Source of the DNA: JAUVKA01 sp964465145
GTDB taxonomy: Bacteria; Bacteroidota; Bacteroidia; Bacteroidales; UBA12481
Length of the DNA stretch: 46,906 nucleotides
NCBI GenBank assembly: GCA_964465145.1
Contig: CAYXJR010000030.1
Location: forward strand, 1-46,906
Reading direction: 5' to 3'
Positions 1-8,384 of the stretch are shown here, piece by piece. Position 1 is the stretch's first letter; every line of letters begins with the position of its first letter. Under the pieces are notes generated by a model. The model was not told the origin of the DNA and did no database searches. It saw only the letters and a list, made by a program, of their open reading frames with translations. The position numbers and the translations under genes are program-made.

Positions 1-2572
1 GCTTACTATTGTATATATACCAGTTACCATCGATAATCTTACCGTTCATGAAACTGGTGCTGACAAAATAGTTTGTAGAGTCGAACTTGATTGTATAATT
101 ATCACTTACTATACTAATTGGGTCAATAACAGTAACTTTAACAGGCCCCTGACCGGGTTCATAAGTGATCTCATCAACTCTCCAGGGAGGTCCTGCCATG
201 ATAGCATCATGAGTATCCTCAGTAATTTCCAGAACGTTCATACCATTTCCATGGCCTTCAAGCTGGGTGATCGCAGGCGCATCGCCAAACTGACCCTGAA
301 CCAGTGTGCCTCCCAGTTCAGGTGCTATTTTGTGAGGTACAGCCTGGTATAACTTTATCGGACCACCAGCACCTCTTCTTCCAGCTTTGTAAGGTTGTTT
401 TTGGCCTTCAAAAGTGTCGGGGTCATTCTGGTCGTATTTCATGAAATTATTATGTGCATAAGCCACTGCCAGGTAATAATAGTCTTTGAAATTTACTAGT
501 TTCCTTACTCCTTCAGCGAACACATCCTCTTCCATAACGAAGGTGTGATCAATACCAAGGTCAGCTCCTTTTACTTCAATAACAGGGTTATTCGCTTCAA
601 TTGAATTGTCCCAATAATAGTTTAGGATCTGACTTATGCCGTCCCTGATATCGCATTGAAAAATAAGCCGGGCCAGATTCCCGTTCTGTGACATTGCATC
701 CGTAATTGAAACCGTGTTATCTTTGAGCTGCCATACCTGGTATCCCTGGAAATGATAGTTTATGTCACAATCAGGATCCCTTAGAGGACAAACGATAAAG
801 GGATCTCTTTCTTCGTATTGTTCGAGGTAGTTATTTGAATTTGGTTTATTCCAAATATGAAAAATTAGTTTTTGATCTTGTTCAATGATAGTAAGTTCAG
901 GGGCATCCGGGCCATCAACTACCTGGAAACAATTTTCAAAGAGGCGTTGGGCCTTTTCGTCTGCTTTTAGCATAGCTTCAACCGATGCCCATGCGGTTCC
1001 CTCGTATGAGCGAGCGAAGACCACACCAGTGGTAATGTCATTAACAGCTCCTGGCTCCAGCACAAAGGGCCCGGAAGATTGAACAAGACGCCTGTCGTAA
1101 GGTTCGTTGCCGGCGGTTTCTTCAGACCAGAAAGGCATGGGGATACCTCCCTGTCCCCATCCACACGGATCGGAGTCGCCCGGGAACATGAAATCGGTAA
1201 TTGGTCCATCTCCACCACCTGCTGGATGAGCATTCCCACCGTAACGCATTCTTTCATTGTCTTTCCAAAAGCCTCTGAGATAATTGTAATATTCTGTTGC
1301 TTCAACCGGATCACAATTAGTGTCACATCCACCGTTTACATAATAAACGAAGCGTCTCATTCCCCAACGCTCATTATCAACAATTCCATCCTCAAAATTG
1401 AGGCCGTTGATATTCCCGTTTAGAATACACTCATTGCAGATCAGGTTATAATGATCATCATAACTGGAACAATCGTCAATGCCATTAGGATCCTGGTATG
1501 GACCTTCAAAAAAATCGACACCGATTGCCGGAGGATTTGCTCCATAGGCCCAGGCCTCACCTGATCCATCAACAGACTCCCCGTTATAAAAATATCCCAC
1601 GCCTTTTTGGACATGGCAGCCAGTATAGTCATCCCAGGCCCAACCGAGAGCCCCGTCGGCAAACATGCCAAAATAAGTTTCGATAAGGGTGAAAGTCGAC
1701 CGGTTGATAATACCATAGTTATAAAATGTCATGTCGTTAAGAGCATCGTTGGTTGAAAATTCAAAGGCCTGCGCCCGAATTTCCATCCCGATGGCTTCAC
1801 CGCCTGTTTCCTGGTGAATATTACCCCGATCGTTATAGACCCACCATAGTGTTTGATCCCCGTACAGGCGCGGCCGGCGATGTTCTCGGGATGTTCCGCA
1901 TGGAAGGATTCCATCCAGATCGTAGAAAGGATAATCCCCGTCAGCCGGGTTATAAAAGCCATCATCATTATTATCCCAGAAAGGAGCCAGGTAAAAATCA
2001 TATCCGGCCGATGCATCACCATGAGCCGGCCAGTCCTGTATCACGGTTGGGATGGAATATCCATCGAATTCCCTGGACCGTTTATCAGGATCTGCCTGGT
2101 ACCATTCCCTGAAAGCCTCAACCTGGTATCGGGTGATTTCCTGATGCTTATCAAACTGGTAACATACTTCAATATCCGTTGTCCCCCTTGAATTTCCCCT
2201 GGTAATCAGAGGACCAGTCCAGTAATCTACACCACGACTGCGATACCTGAGTGCTGCCAATTTAAGTTGTCCGTTTACATCAGTACCGCCAATCCACATC
2301 GATCCGGTCCACATAGCCGTTTTTCCCGATCCTTTGGGAACCTCATATTGAGCTGTTTTAAAATCCCACCACATGTCACCACCCGTATGTATTAAAGCCC
2401 TGACATTATTAAGGGAGATCTCAGTGGAGGTTGTTGCCTCAGCACATCCCGCAGTGAATCCCTTGTATCGCAAGTCGTTGGTAACAGGTTCTCCTTTACG
2501 AGATTGCATTGGCTGAGCTATAAGGAAAGATGCAACAAAAAGCAAAGGGAAAAGGAGTAGAGGTCTTAGCAT
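1..2572 (-). CDS. Large secreted protein of unknown function, C-terminus beyond the window
   Basis: Reading the minus strand from the ATG at 2572 gives one uninterrupted frame of 857 codons that runs off the left edge without a stop. It begins with a signal peptide (LLLFPLLFVASFLIAQ) and continues as an aromatic, Gly- and Asp-rich extracellular protein. Features include an early MWTGSMWIGG stretch, several Asp-rich loops (DNNDDGFYNPADGDYPFYD) and cysteine clusters around residues 375-430. The style (large, repeat-poor, W/G/D-rich) matches big Bacteroidota exoproteins that usually end in a T9SS sorting domain, but that end is outside the window, so T9SS export is inference. Its ATG lies 12 nt after the stop of the sensor kinase on the same strand, suggesting cotranscription. 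No enzymatic motif was recognised. Confidence 0.8.
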   Translation of the reverse strand, partial: MLRPLLLFPLLFVASFLIAQPMQSRKGEPVTNDLRYKGFTAGCAEATTSTEISLNNVRALIHTGGDMWWDFKTAQYEVPKGSGKTAMWTGSMWIGGTDVNGQLKLAALRYRSRGVDYWTGPLITRGNSRGTTDIEVCYQFDKHQEITRYQVEAFREWYQADPDKRSREFDGYSIPTVIQDWPAHGDASAGYDFYLAPFWDNNDDGFYNPADGDYPFYDLDGILPCGTSREHRRPRLYGDQTLWWVYNDRGNIHQETGGEAIGMEIRAQAFEFSTNDALNDMTFYNYGIINRSTFTLIETYFGMFADGALGWAWDDYTGCHVQKGVGYFYNGESVDGSGEAWAYGANPPAIGVDFFEGPYQDPNGIDDCSSYDDHYNLICNECILNGNINGLNFEDGIVDNERWGMRRFVYYVNGGCDTNCDPVEATEYYNYLRGFWKDNERMRYGGNAHPAGGGDGPITDFMFPGDSDPCGWGQGGIPMPFWSEETAGNEPYDRRLVQSSGPFVLEPGAVNDITTGVVFARSYEGTAWASVEAMLKADEKAQRLFENCFQVVDGPDAPELTIIEQDQKLIFHIWNKPNSNNYLEQYEERDPFIVCPLRDPDCDINYHFQGYQVWQLKDNTVSITDAMSQNGNLARLIFQCDIRDGISQILNYYWDNSIEANNPVIEVKGADLGIDHTFVMEEDVFAEGVRKLVNFKDYYYLAVAYAHNNFMKYDQNDPDTFEGQKQPYKAGRRGAGGPIKLYQAVPHKIAPELGGTLVQGQFGDAPAITQLEGHGNGMNVLEITEDTHDAIMAGPPWRVDEITYEPGQGPVKVTVIDPISIVSDNYTIKFDSTNYFVSTSFMNGKIIDGNWYIYNSK

Positions 2573-2584
2573 ATTAATTGGTTG

Positions 2585-5500
2585 TTATTGCGTTGGGTCT
2601 TCATTATGAATTGGCATTTCAAGGCTCACCCTGGTACCTTTCGCATTACCCTGTTCATCGGTAAGGTCTTCGATGTTTATTTTGATGGGATTTGCATTGA
2701 GCTTGTTGTATAATTGGATTCTCTTTTCAATATTTTTAAGCCCTTTTGATTGGTGAAATTGTTTTTGACGGATTTGCCGGGCTCTGGCCCTGCCTATTCC
2801 ATTATCTTCGACGATAATATCCATTACATCCCCCCTTTCATGGATAATTAGTGAAAGCAAACCTTTATGCTTGATCAATTGCAGGCCATGCAGAATAGAA
2901 TTTTCAAGATACGGTTGAAGGAGCATTGGTGGAATTCTTATCTGGTGAACATCAATCTTGGGGTCAACAATGATTTTCGTTTCAAACTTGTTTGAAAACC
3001 TGAGTTTTTCCATTTTAAGATACAGCTCAATCAATTCTAATTCCTCATAAAGAGTTATGAAATTATTTTGGCTGTATTCTAAAACCCTTCTCATCATCAC
3101 AGAAAAATTGGAGAGGTAATAATTGGCTGAATCAACATCATTTTTTAAAACGAAATTTTGTATTGAATTCAGTGCATTAAAAATGAAATGAGGGTTCATT
3201 TGTGACCTGAGAGCAAATTTTTGTGACTGAACCAATTCATTTTCAATGGTTAGTATTTGTTTTTCCATGTGATGTTTACGGGAAACATTGTTGTTACGAG
3301 CATAAAGTACAAGGCCAAGAAATAAAATACCCAACGAGATTATCCCGATTTTAAAGATTATTCTTTGCCACCAGGCCGGAATGATTTTTATACTCAATTG
3401 GGCCTCGTCAGAAATTCCAAGATTATTAGATCCAAAAACATGCAAATTATAGGACCCCGGTTTTAATTTCCTATATTCCACCTGGTGAAGCCCTCCCTCG
3501 AGAATTATCCAGTCGGTGTCAAAATTCTCCAGGTAATATTCATAGGTGTTTTTAAAAGGGTTAAGGAAATCCAAGGCAGCAAAATCCACTGCAAAGGAAT
3601 TTTCATAATGCTTGAGTTGCAAGCTTGAAGAAACCGGGACTTCAATGGCATTGCCTTCAACATATTTCACAAAGCGAGTGAACATGACCGGAGGTTTTTG
3701 TTTTGACCCCACGGTATTTTGCGGATAAAAAGATGTTGAGCCATTTACCCCTCCCAGAAAAATTTCTCCTGATTTGGTTTTGTACAGAGAATTAATGTTG
3801 AATTCGTTGCTCAGGATACCATCCTGTACGTCGAATTTGTTGAACCTTTCTTCTATGGGATCGAAATGTGAGAGGCCATTGTTTGTAGGCAGCCATAGAA
3901 AGCCGTCATCATCTTCAATGATTCCATATACCACGTTATCGGATAATCCATCTCGAACTGTATACTGCTCAAATGTACCCGTTTCAGGGTCGAATTTATT
4001 GAATCCGCCACCATTGGTATAAACCCAGAACTCGCTTTTTGAATCTTTATAAACTCCAAAAATGTAATCAGAGCTAATCGAGGTCAAATCTCCGGGAATA
4101 GGCAGAAACACCTCCCACCGGTTGGTGTTTAGATTGAATCGATTCAGTCCATACTGCGTTGAAATAAGATAGATTCCAGGACTTTGTTCCTGAATGTTAT
4201 AACATGCATTGTTCGACAACGAATTTTTATTGTCAGGCTCATAACGGAAATTGGTGATTTTCCCGGTGTTTTTTTTCAGGCGGGATAATCCATTAGAAGT
4301 GCAAAACCATATATCATCATAATAATCACGCATGATATTCCACACCTCTTTGCCAGCAATAGTATTCACCGAATCACGCGATGAGAATAGTTCGAATTTT
4401 CTACTGGGCAAGTGATACCGGTTGACTCCGTTTTTTGTGCCAATCCAAATATTTTCTCCATCCAGATACAGGTCTGAAATCAGGTCGCTAACCAGGGAAT
4501 TTGGATTATCGTATTCCTGGACAAGACTGGTTGTTGTGTTCATTGTCCTGTCCAGTATCAAAACACCGTTTTGAGTTCCAAACCAAAATACATTATCCTC
4601 AGATTCAATTATTCCATAAATTGTTCTGCCTATAAGATGTTCCCTGAAAACATTAGGCTCTGGAATGAGTTTGGCTACCCCTTTGTGAGAGGTTCCGATC
4701 CAGAAAAGGCCTCGGTTATCTTCGATGATATCCAGTACTGAATTAAGGTTAAATATCTCTGTCCCAGGCATTAAATTATGGGCGTTATTGAATTGCTGTT
4801 TTTCTTTGTTGAAAAAATACAAACCAAATTCCCTGGTACCAACCCACAGCCTGTTGTTGCTGTCGTTGAGAAGGCAAGTAATAAGGGCTTTCTCAATGTT
4901 CTCACCAAAGGATCCTGGATTAATAAGAAAATAACCATCGAACCATTTGGTCTCCAGATTGTGCCGGTAAAGGCCCTGTGATGTTCCGACCCATATGTGG
5001 CCTTCGTCTTCAACTTCCAGAGCAGTGATGTTGGACGAATTCAGATTTCCTGGTGTATTATTACCAAGATAGGTGAAGATTTCTCCAGTCTCCAGAATAT
5101 ATTTATTCAATCCGTGTGAAGTTCCGATCCATATGTTACCGCTCTTATCCTCGAGTAAAGCCGTTATATTGTTTGAGCTTAGAGTATTAAAATCTCTGGG
5201 ATTTGATTGTATATGCTCAAAAGTTTCGCTTTCGGGTTCCAGAATAAGCACTCCCTGAGTTGTCCCAATCCAAATCCTCCCCCGGCTGTCTTTACACAAA
5301 GCCTGAATGGTATCACACACCATTCCCATCATTTTATGAGAAGCTGTTGTAAACTGTTTTATTGAAAAATCATGCTTATGGATCCTATTCAGGCCAACAT
5401 GGGATGCTGCCCAGATATATCCTGATTGATCCTCGGTAATATCAATAATTTCTGAGGAAGATAATCCGGATTCCGGGGTTTGATAATTTCTGGTAAATGT

Positions 5501-5731
5501 TTTGAAAGAGTAACCATCAAATCGGTTTAATCCGCTCCATGTGCCAATCCAAAGGTATCCTTCCTTGTCCTGAAACACGCTGTTGACCATGTTTTGGGAG
5601 AGGCCTTTTTCAACCTTAATGTATTCTGAGGTAATGTTTTCCACACGAAATCCGGCAGGCTGCTGAGCCAGAGAATGCATCCCCCTGATCAGTATGAGGA
5701 TAAAACAGGTAAACCGAATTGTGTTTTTCAT
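2585..5731 (-). CDS. Propeller-type LytS-family sensor histidine kinase
   Basis: Membrane sensor kinase of about 1,048 residues. In order: signal peptide (start chosen at the ATG at 5731, giving MKNTIRFTCFILILIRG; an in-frame ATG at 5755 is possible), then about 650 residues of two-component propeller repeats with recurring G-x-(I/L)-W-(I/V)-G-T blocks, a Y_Y_Y domain, one transmembrane helix (FKIGIISLGILFLGLVLYA), and a cytoplasmic His_kinase (LytS/YehU-type) domain. The phospho-acceptor His lies in QMNPHFIFNALNSIQ. The ATPase region has PPMLLQPYLENSILHGL and EDNGIGRARA. Unlike SusR-type hybrid kinases there is no fused receiver or AraC domain, so it needs a separate LytTR regulator. None is adjacent; the only LytTR gene in the window is 40 kb away at 45420-46106. 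The next gene is a large secreted protein. Confidence 0.92.
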   Translation of the reverse strand: MKNTIRFTCFILILIRGMHSLAQQPAGFRVENITSEYIKVEKGLSQNMVNSVFQDKEGYLWIGTWSGLNRFDGYSFKTFTRNYQTPESGLSSSEIIDITEDQSGYIWAASHVGLNRIHKHDFSIKQFTTASHKMMGMVCDTIQALCKDSRGRIWIGTTQGVLILEPESETFEHIQSNPRDFNTLSSNNITALLEDKSGNIWIGTSHGLNKYILETGEIFTYLGNNTPGNLNSSNITALEVEDEGHIWVGTSQGLYRHNLETKWFDGYFLINPGSFGENIEKALITCLLNDSNNRLWVGTREFGLYFFNKEKQQFNNAHNLMPGTEIFNLNSVLDIIEDNRGLFWIGTSHKGVAKLIPEPNVFREHLIGRTIYGIIESEDNVFWFGTQNGVLILDRTMNTTTSLVQEYDNPNSLVSDLISDLYLDGENIWIGTKNGVNRYHLPSRKFELFSSRDSVNTIAGKEVWNIMRDYYDDIWFCTSNGLSRLKKNTGKITNFRYEPDNKNSLSNNACYNIQEQSPGIYLISTQYGLNRFNLNTNRWEVFLPIPGDLTSISSDYIFGVYKDSKSEFWVYTNGGGFNKFDPETGTFEQYTVRDGLSDNVVYGIIEDDDGFLWLPTNNGLSHFDPIEERFNKFDVQDGILSNEFNINSLYKTKSGEIFLGGVNGSTSFYPQNTVGSKQKPPVMFTRFVKYVEGNAIEVPVSSSLQLKHYENSFAVDFAALDFLNPFKNTYEYYLENFDTDWIILEGGLHQVEYRKLKPGSYNLHVFGSNNLGISDEAQLSIKIIPAWWQRIIFKIGIISLGILFLGLVLYARNNNVSRKHHMEKQILTIENELVQSQKFALRSQMNPHFIFNALNSIQNFVLKNDVDSANYYLSNFSVMMRRVLEYSQNNFITLYEELELIELYLKMEKLRFSNKFETKIIVDPKIDVHQIRIPPMLLQPYLENSILHGLQLIKHKGLLSLIIHERGDVMDIIVEDNGIGRARARQIRQKQFHQSKGLKNIEKRIQLYNKLNANPIKINIEDLTDEQGNAKGTRVSLEMPIHNEDPTQ

Positions 5732-5783
5732 ACATGGAAGAAGTTCTGGCATCAAGGCGTAGAAAGCCTAACCCTATTCCAAC

Positions 5784-5813
5784 CAAATTTACACTTTTTG
5801 ACAGTAAAAACAA
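5784..5813 (-). promoter_or_regulatory. Bacteroidota-type promoter of the sensor kinase
   Basis: On the minus strand TTG (5813-5811) is followed after 19 nt by TAAATTTG (5791-5784), matching the Bacteroidota -33/-7 pattern (TTG, 17-23 nt, TAnnTTTG). The predicted start of transcription is near 5779, giving a 5' UTR of about 48 nt before the ATG at 5731. Position and spacing are seen; activity is inferred. Confidence 0.55.
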
Positions 5814-5887
5814 TTGCCACCACAGGCTTTCAATCTTGCTGGCTTTTAGGTAATATTGAATTCAATTATTTTAATCCAAAATCATAT

Positions 5888-7339
5888 ATGGCTGATCCGA
5901 TTATTCACACAAATCAAGATCTTAAAGAGAAATGGATCAAAAATTTTCAGACTGCTCCTGAACAGTTAAAAAAAATGGCTCAGGTAAATGGGTTGATTAG
6001 TGCTTTTAATGCCAATATTGATGCTGTTATTAAGATAAGCGGTGAGAAAATTGAAGAATTGGTTGTTGCCAATGGATTGGATGAGGTAAGATTGTTTGAT
6101 GAGGGCGAGCGGCAGATTCGGATTAAAGAGGATGTCGTTCGTGGTATTATTCACTGTTTCAGGGCGGGTATTGCTGAAGAATGGCTGATAGGAGATGAGC
6201 ATATTTATAACTGGCTTATCGAGGAGATGGGATATGATAAGCTGCAGATGGGTGGACAAGGCGGTATTGTGGCCAATGTGATGGCTGTCTGTGGAGTAGA
6301 CCCAGTTTATGTGCATTGTGCATCGCTCCCGGAAAATCAGGCTGGCCTGTTCCTGGATCGGGAAAACCTGAAGACAGTTGACCAGGAAGGGATCCTGAGA
6401 AAAGCCTACTCAATTGACAGACAGGGTGATATTCCGCTCATTCATTGGATTATTGAATTCGACAAGGGGGATTCCATTTCCATTGCAGGCCGAACCATTA
6501 TCTGTCCAAAATCCAATAGATTTATCGCCACTTATGACCCCCTGAATTTCAAACTTCATATTGATGAGGATTTTTCCAAGGCTATGTCTTCCCGGCATGA
6601 CCAGATTGAGATTATCATACTTTCGGGTTATCAGATGCTGCAAGAAACTTTAAGGGATGGCAGACCTGGTAAAGAGCGCGTTGATGCATCCCTTCTCACT
6701 ATTAAAAAATGGCGATCAAAAAGGCCAGCTCAATTGGTGCATCTGGAAATGGCTTCTACGCAGGATAAGGTGATGCGAAAATACCTTTTGGATACCCTGG
6801 CCAGGCGTGTTGACAGCCTTGGTTTCAATGAACGGGAACTGATAGATCTTTTGGAGGTTATGGGGGAAAACGAATTGGTTGCTCAATGTGCCAGGAATAC
6901 CAACAGCAGCAATCTTTTTGAGGGGATGATTAAGTTGTTCTCATATACAAGAGTACCCCGCCTTCAACTTCACATGTATGGATTATATCTCACCCTTCAA
7001 AAACGTGATTTTACTATCAGAGCCGAGGAAAACAGGAATGGTATGCAGCTGGCTGCAATTATTGCTGCTTCTAAAGCAGGTACAGGGGCTATTGACTCTG
7101 AAGAGGTATTGTTATGGGCAAAAGATAAATCCGTTTCGGATTATGGGCTTGATGAGCTAAAAAGACTGTCGGAGTATATCGGCAAAAAATTTGGGGAAAA
7201 TGAACTGCCTGAACAAGGTATATGGGTAGGTGAAGAATTTGAGTTAATTGCTGTTCCCACCATATTAATTGATAAGCCTGTTACTCTGGTTGGTATGGGA
7301 GATACTATTTCTTCCATCTCACTAGTTGCAGCCCGGTAA
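5888..7339 (+). CDS. ADP-dependent glucokinase/phosphofructokinase family protein
   Basis: Protein of 483 residues related to the ADP_PFK_GK family (ribokinase fold), whose members phosphorylate glucose or fructose-6-phosphate using ADP as donor. Diagnostic stretches are the N-terminal NANIDAVI strand, the QMGGQGGIVANVMA substrate-site segment, and the C-terminal VGMGDTIS loop, in which the Asp is the expected catalytic base. The start is the ATG at 5888: the same frame is open further upstream, but that part overlaps the divergent kinase gene and its promoter and reads as non-coding. The family is best known from archaea and animals; bacterial copies are less common. Whether this copy uses ADP, and on which sugar, cannot be read from the sequence. 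Its last codons touch the truncated mscL. Confidence 0.82.
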   Translation: MADPIIHTNQDLKEKWIKNFQTAPEQLKKMAQVNGLISAFNANIDAVIKISGEKIEELVVANGLDEVRLFDEGERQIRIKEDVVRGIIHCFRAGIAEEWLIGDEHIYNWLIEEMGYDKLQMGGQGGIVANVMAVCGVDPVYVHCASLPENQAGLFLDRENLKTVDQEGILRKAYSIDRQGDIPLIHWIIEFDKGDSISIAGRTIICPKSNRFIATYDPLNFKLHIDEDFSKAMSSRHDQIEIIILSGYQMLQETLRDGRPGKERVDASLLTIKKWRSKRPAQLVHLEMASTQDKVMRKYLLDTLARRVDSLGFNERELIDLLEVMGENELVAQCARNTNSSNLFEGMIKLFSYTRVPRLQLHMYGLYLTLQKRDFTIRAEENRNGMQLAAIIAASKAGTGAIDSEEVLLWAKDKSVSDYGLDELKRLSEYIGKKFGENELPEQGIWVGEEFELIAVPTILIDKPVTLVGMGDTISSISLVAAR

Positions 7340-7340
7340 T

Positions 7341-7715
7341 CAATGGGCAATGCGTGGTTATGGCTTTTTGGTAAAAATTATTGCGTCATTTGTTAATGAT
7401 GTATTAATGCCACCCATAGGGCTTCTTCTCGGTGGCGTGGATTTCAAGGAATTGGCATGGACAATTGCAAATGGCCAGGGGGCAGTCATGAATGGAGATC
7501 AGATTCTTACTGAAGCTATTGCTCCGGTAACCATCAATTACGGGATGTTCTTGCAAAATGTCATGGACTTCATTATTATTGCTTTTGTGATTTTCATGAT
7601 GGTTAGGACTATCGCAAAGGCACAGAAGAAACAGGAAGCTGCTCCGGCACCTCCTCCAGGTCCTACAAAAGAGGAAACTCTTTTAACTGAGATCAGAGAT
7701 CTGCTTAAGAAATAG
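7341..7715 (+). pseudogene. mscL: MscL mechanosensitive channel, N-terminus lost
   Basis: From about 7378 the frame encodes a convincing MscL: IIASFVNDVLMPPIGLLLGGVDF (end of TM1 and the periplasmic loop), a second membrane helix (FIIIAFVIFMMVRTI) and the C-terminal bundle helix ending EETLLTEIRDLLKK. The normal N-terminus (amphipathic helix plus most of TM1) is missing. Only an AMRG remnant survives at 7347-7358, directly after the stop of the upstream gene, and no credible start codon precedes it. Around 7366-7378 the T5 and A5 runs are each one base longer than needed to read A-F-G-K-I-I, as expected for MscL. TM1 lines the pore, so a working channel is unlikely unless the sequence is an assembly error. 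The reading rests on the well-conserved family pattern. Confidence 0.75.
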
Positions 7716-7742
7716 TTGAAACTAATAAATCTGCTTTTAAAG

Positions 7743-7780
7743 CCCTCTCCACAGCAATGTTGGAGGGGGTTTTTGTTTTA
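7743..7780 (+). terminator. Rho-independent terminator after mscL
   Basis: An 8-bp stem (CCCTCTCC with GGAGGGGG, one G-T pair) around an 11-nt loop is followed by TTTTTGTTTT. It lies 27 nt after the mscL stop. Confidence 0.8.
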
Positions 7781-7920
7781 TACTTTTCTCATGCCTTGGA
7801 AAAAAAACAGACAGGATTATTCATTTAAATTACCATTAAAAAGTAAAACGGTGCGCAAGTTTATTGTTTACCAGGTGTCTAACCAGTACAATTTAAATGT
7901 TAAACAATAAATTAAAAATC

Positions 7921-8361
7921 ATGAAAAATAATCAAATGAATCAATGGATGCCTGTGATAATGATCATCCTAATGCTTGGAATCAGTATTGATAGTTTTGC
8001 ACAGAACCGTCGTGGCCGGGGATTTGCACAGAGTAATGGTAATCAGGATTATGGCTATTGCCTAACCAATATCGAAATGACAGCTGAGCAAAAAGCAAAG
8101 GTTACGGAATTGCAGAAGACTCACCAGACAGAGATGGCAGTTCTTAGGGAAAAGGTTCAATCCACCAGGGACTGGTCGGCCAAGGGACCTGCCAGGCAAG
8201 AGATGGATGTTTTGCGGACCAAGCACCAGGAGGAGATATGGGCCATTGTTCCTGAAGCCAAAACCCAGGCTAACACAATGAGACAGGGTCGTCCTTACAG
8301 ACAGGGGCAAAATGGCCGTAGTTGGGGTGGAGGAGGCCGACGCGGTGGCAGAGGTTTGTAA
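7921..8361 (+). CDS. Spy/CpxP-like periplasmic protein with Gly/Arg-rich tail
   Basis: Exported protein of 146 residues. The start is placed at the ATG at 7921 (MKNNQMNQW...), which gives a standard signal peptide ending SIDSFAQ; the open frame extends 8 codons further upstream. The body (about residues 45-110) is helical and charged with a Spy-family LTxxQ-like segment (NIEMTAEQKAKVTELQKTH), as in periplasmic chaperones and metal-stress proteins that form all-helical cradles. The C-terminal 30 residues are a low-complexity RQGQNGRSWGGGGRRGGRG tail. It stands alone between the mscL terminator and a convergent aldehyde dehydrogenase. A role in envelope or metal stress is inferred from family only. 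Confidence 0.7.
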   Translation: MKNNQMNQWMPVIMIILMLGISIDSFAQNRRGRGFAQSNGNQDYGYCLTNIEMTAEQKAKVTELQKTHQTEMAVLREKVQSTRDWSAKGPARQEMDVLRTKHQEEIWAIVPEAKTQANTMRQGRPYRQGQNGRSWGGGGRRGGRGL

Positions 8362-8384
8362 AAAATAGTAGCTATTAAGAGTAC

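Noticed and set aside
967..2191. Several 90-120-codon ORFs on both strands of the left end
   Set aside because: All overlap the continuous 857-codon minus-strand frame, whose translation has a signal peptide and coherent protein composition; the short frames are shadows.
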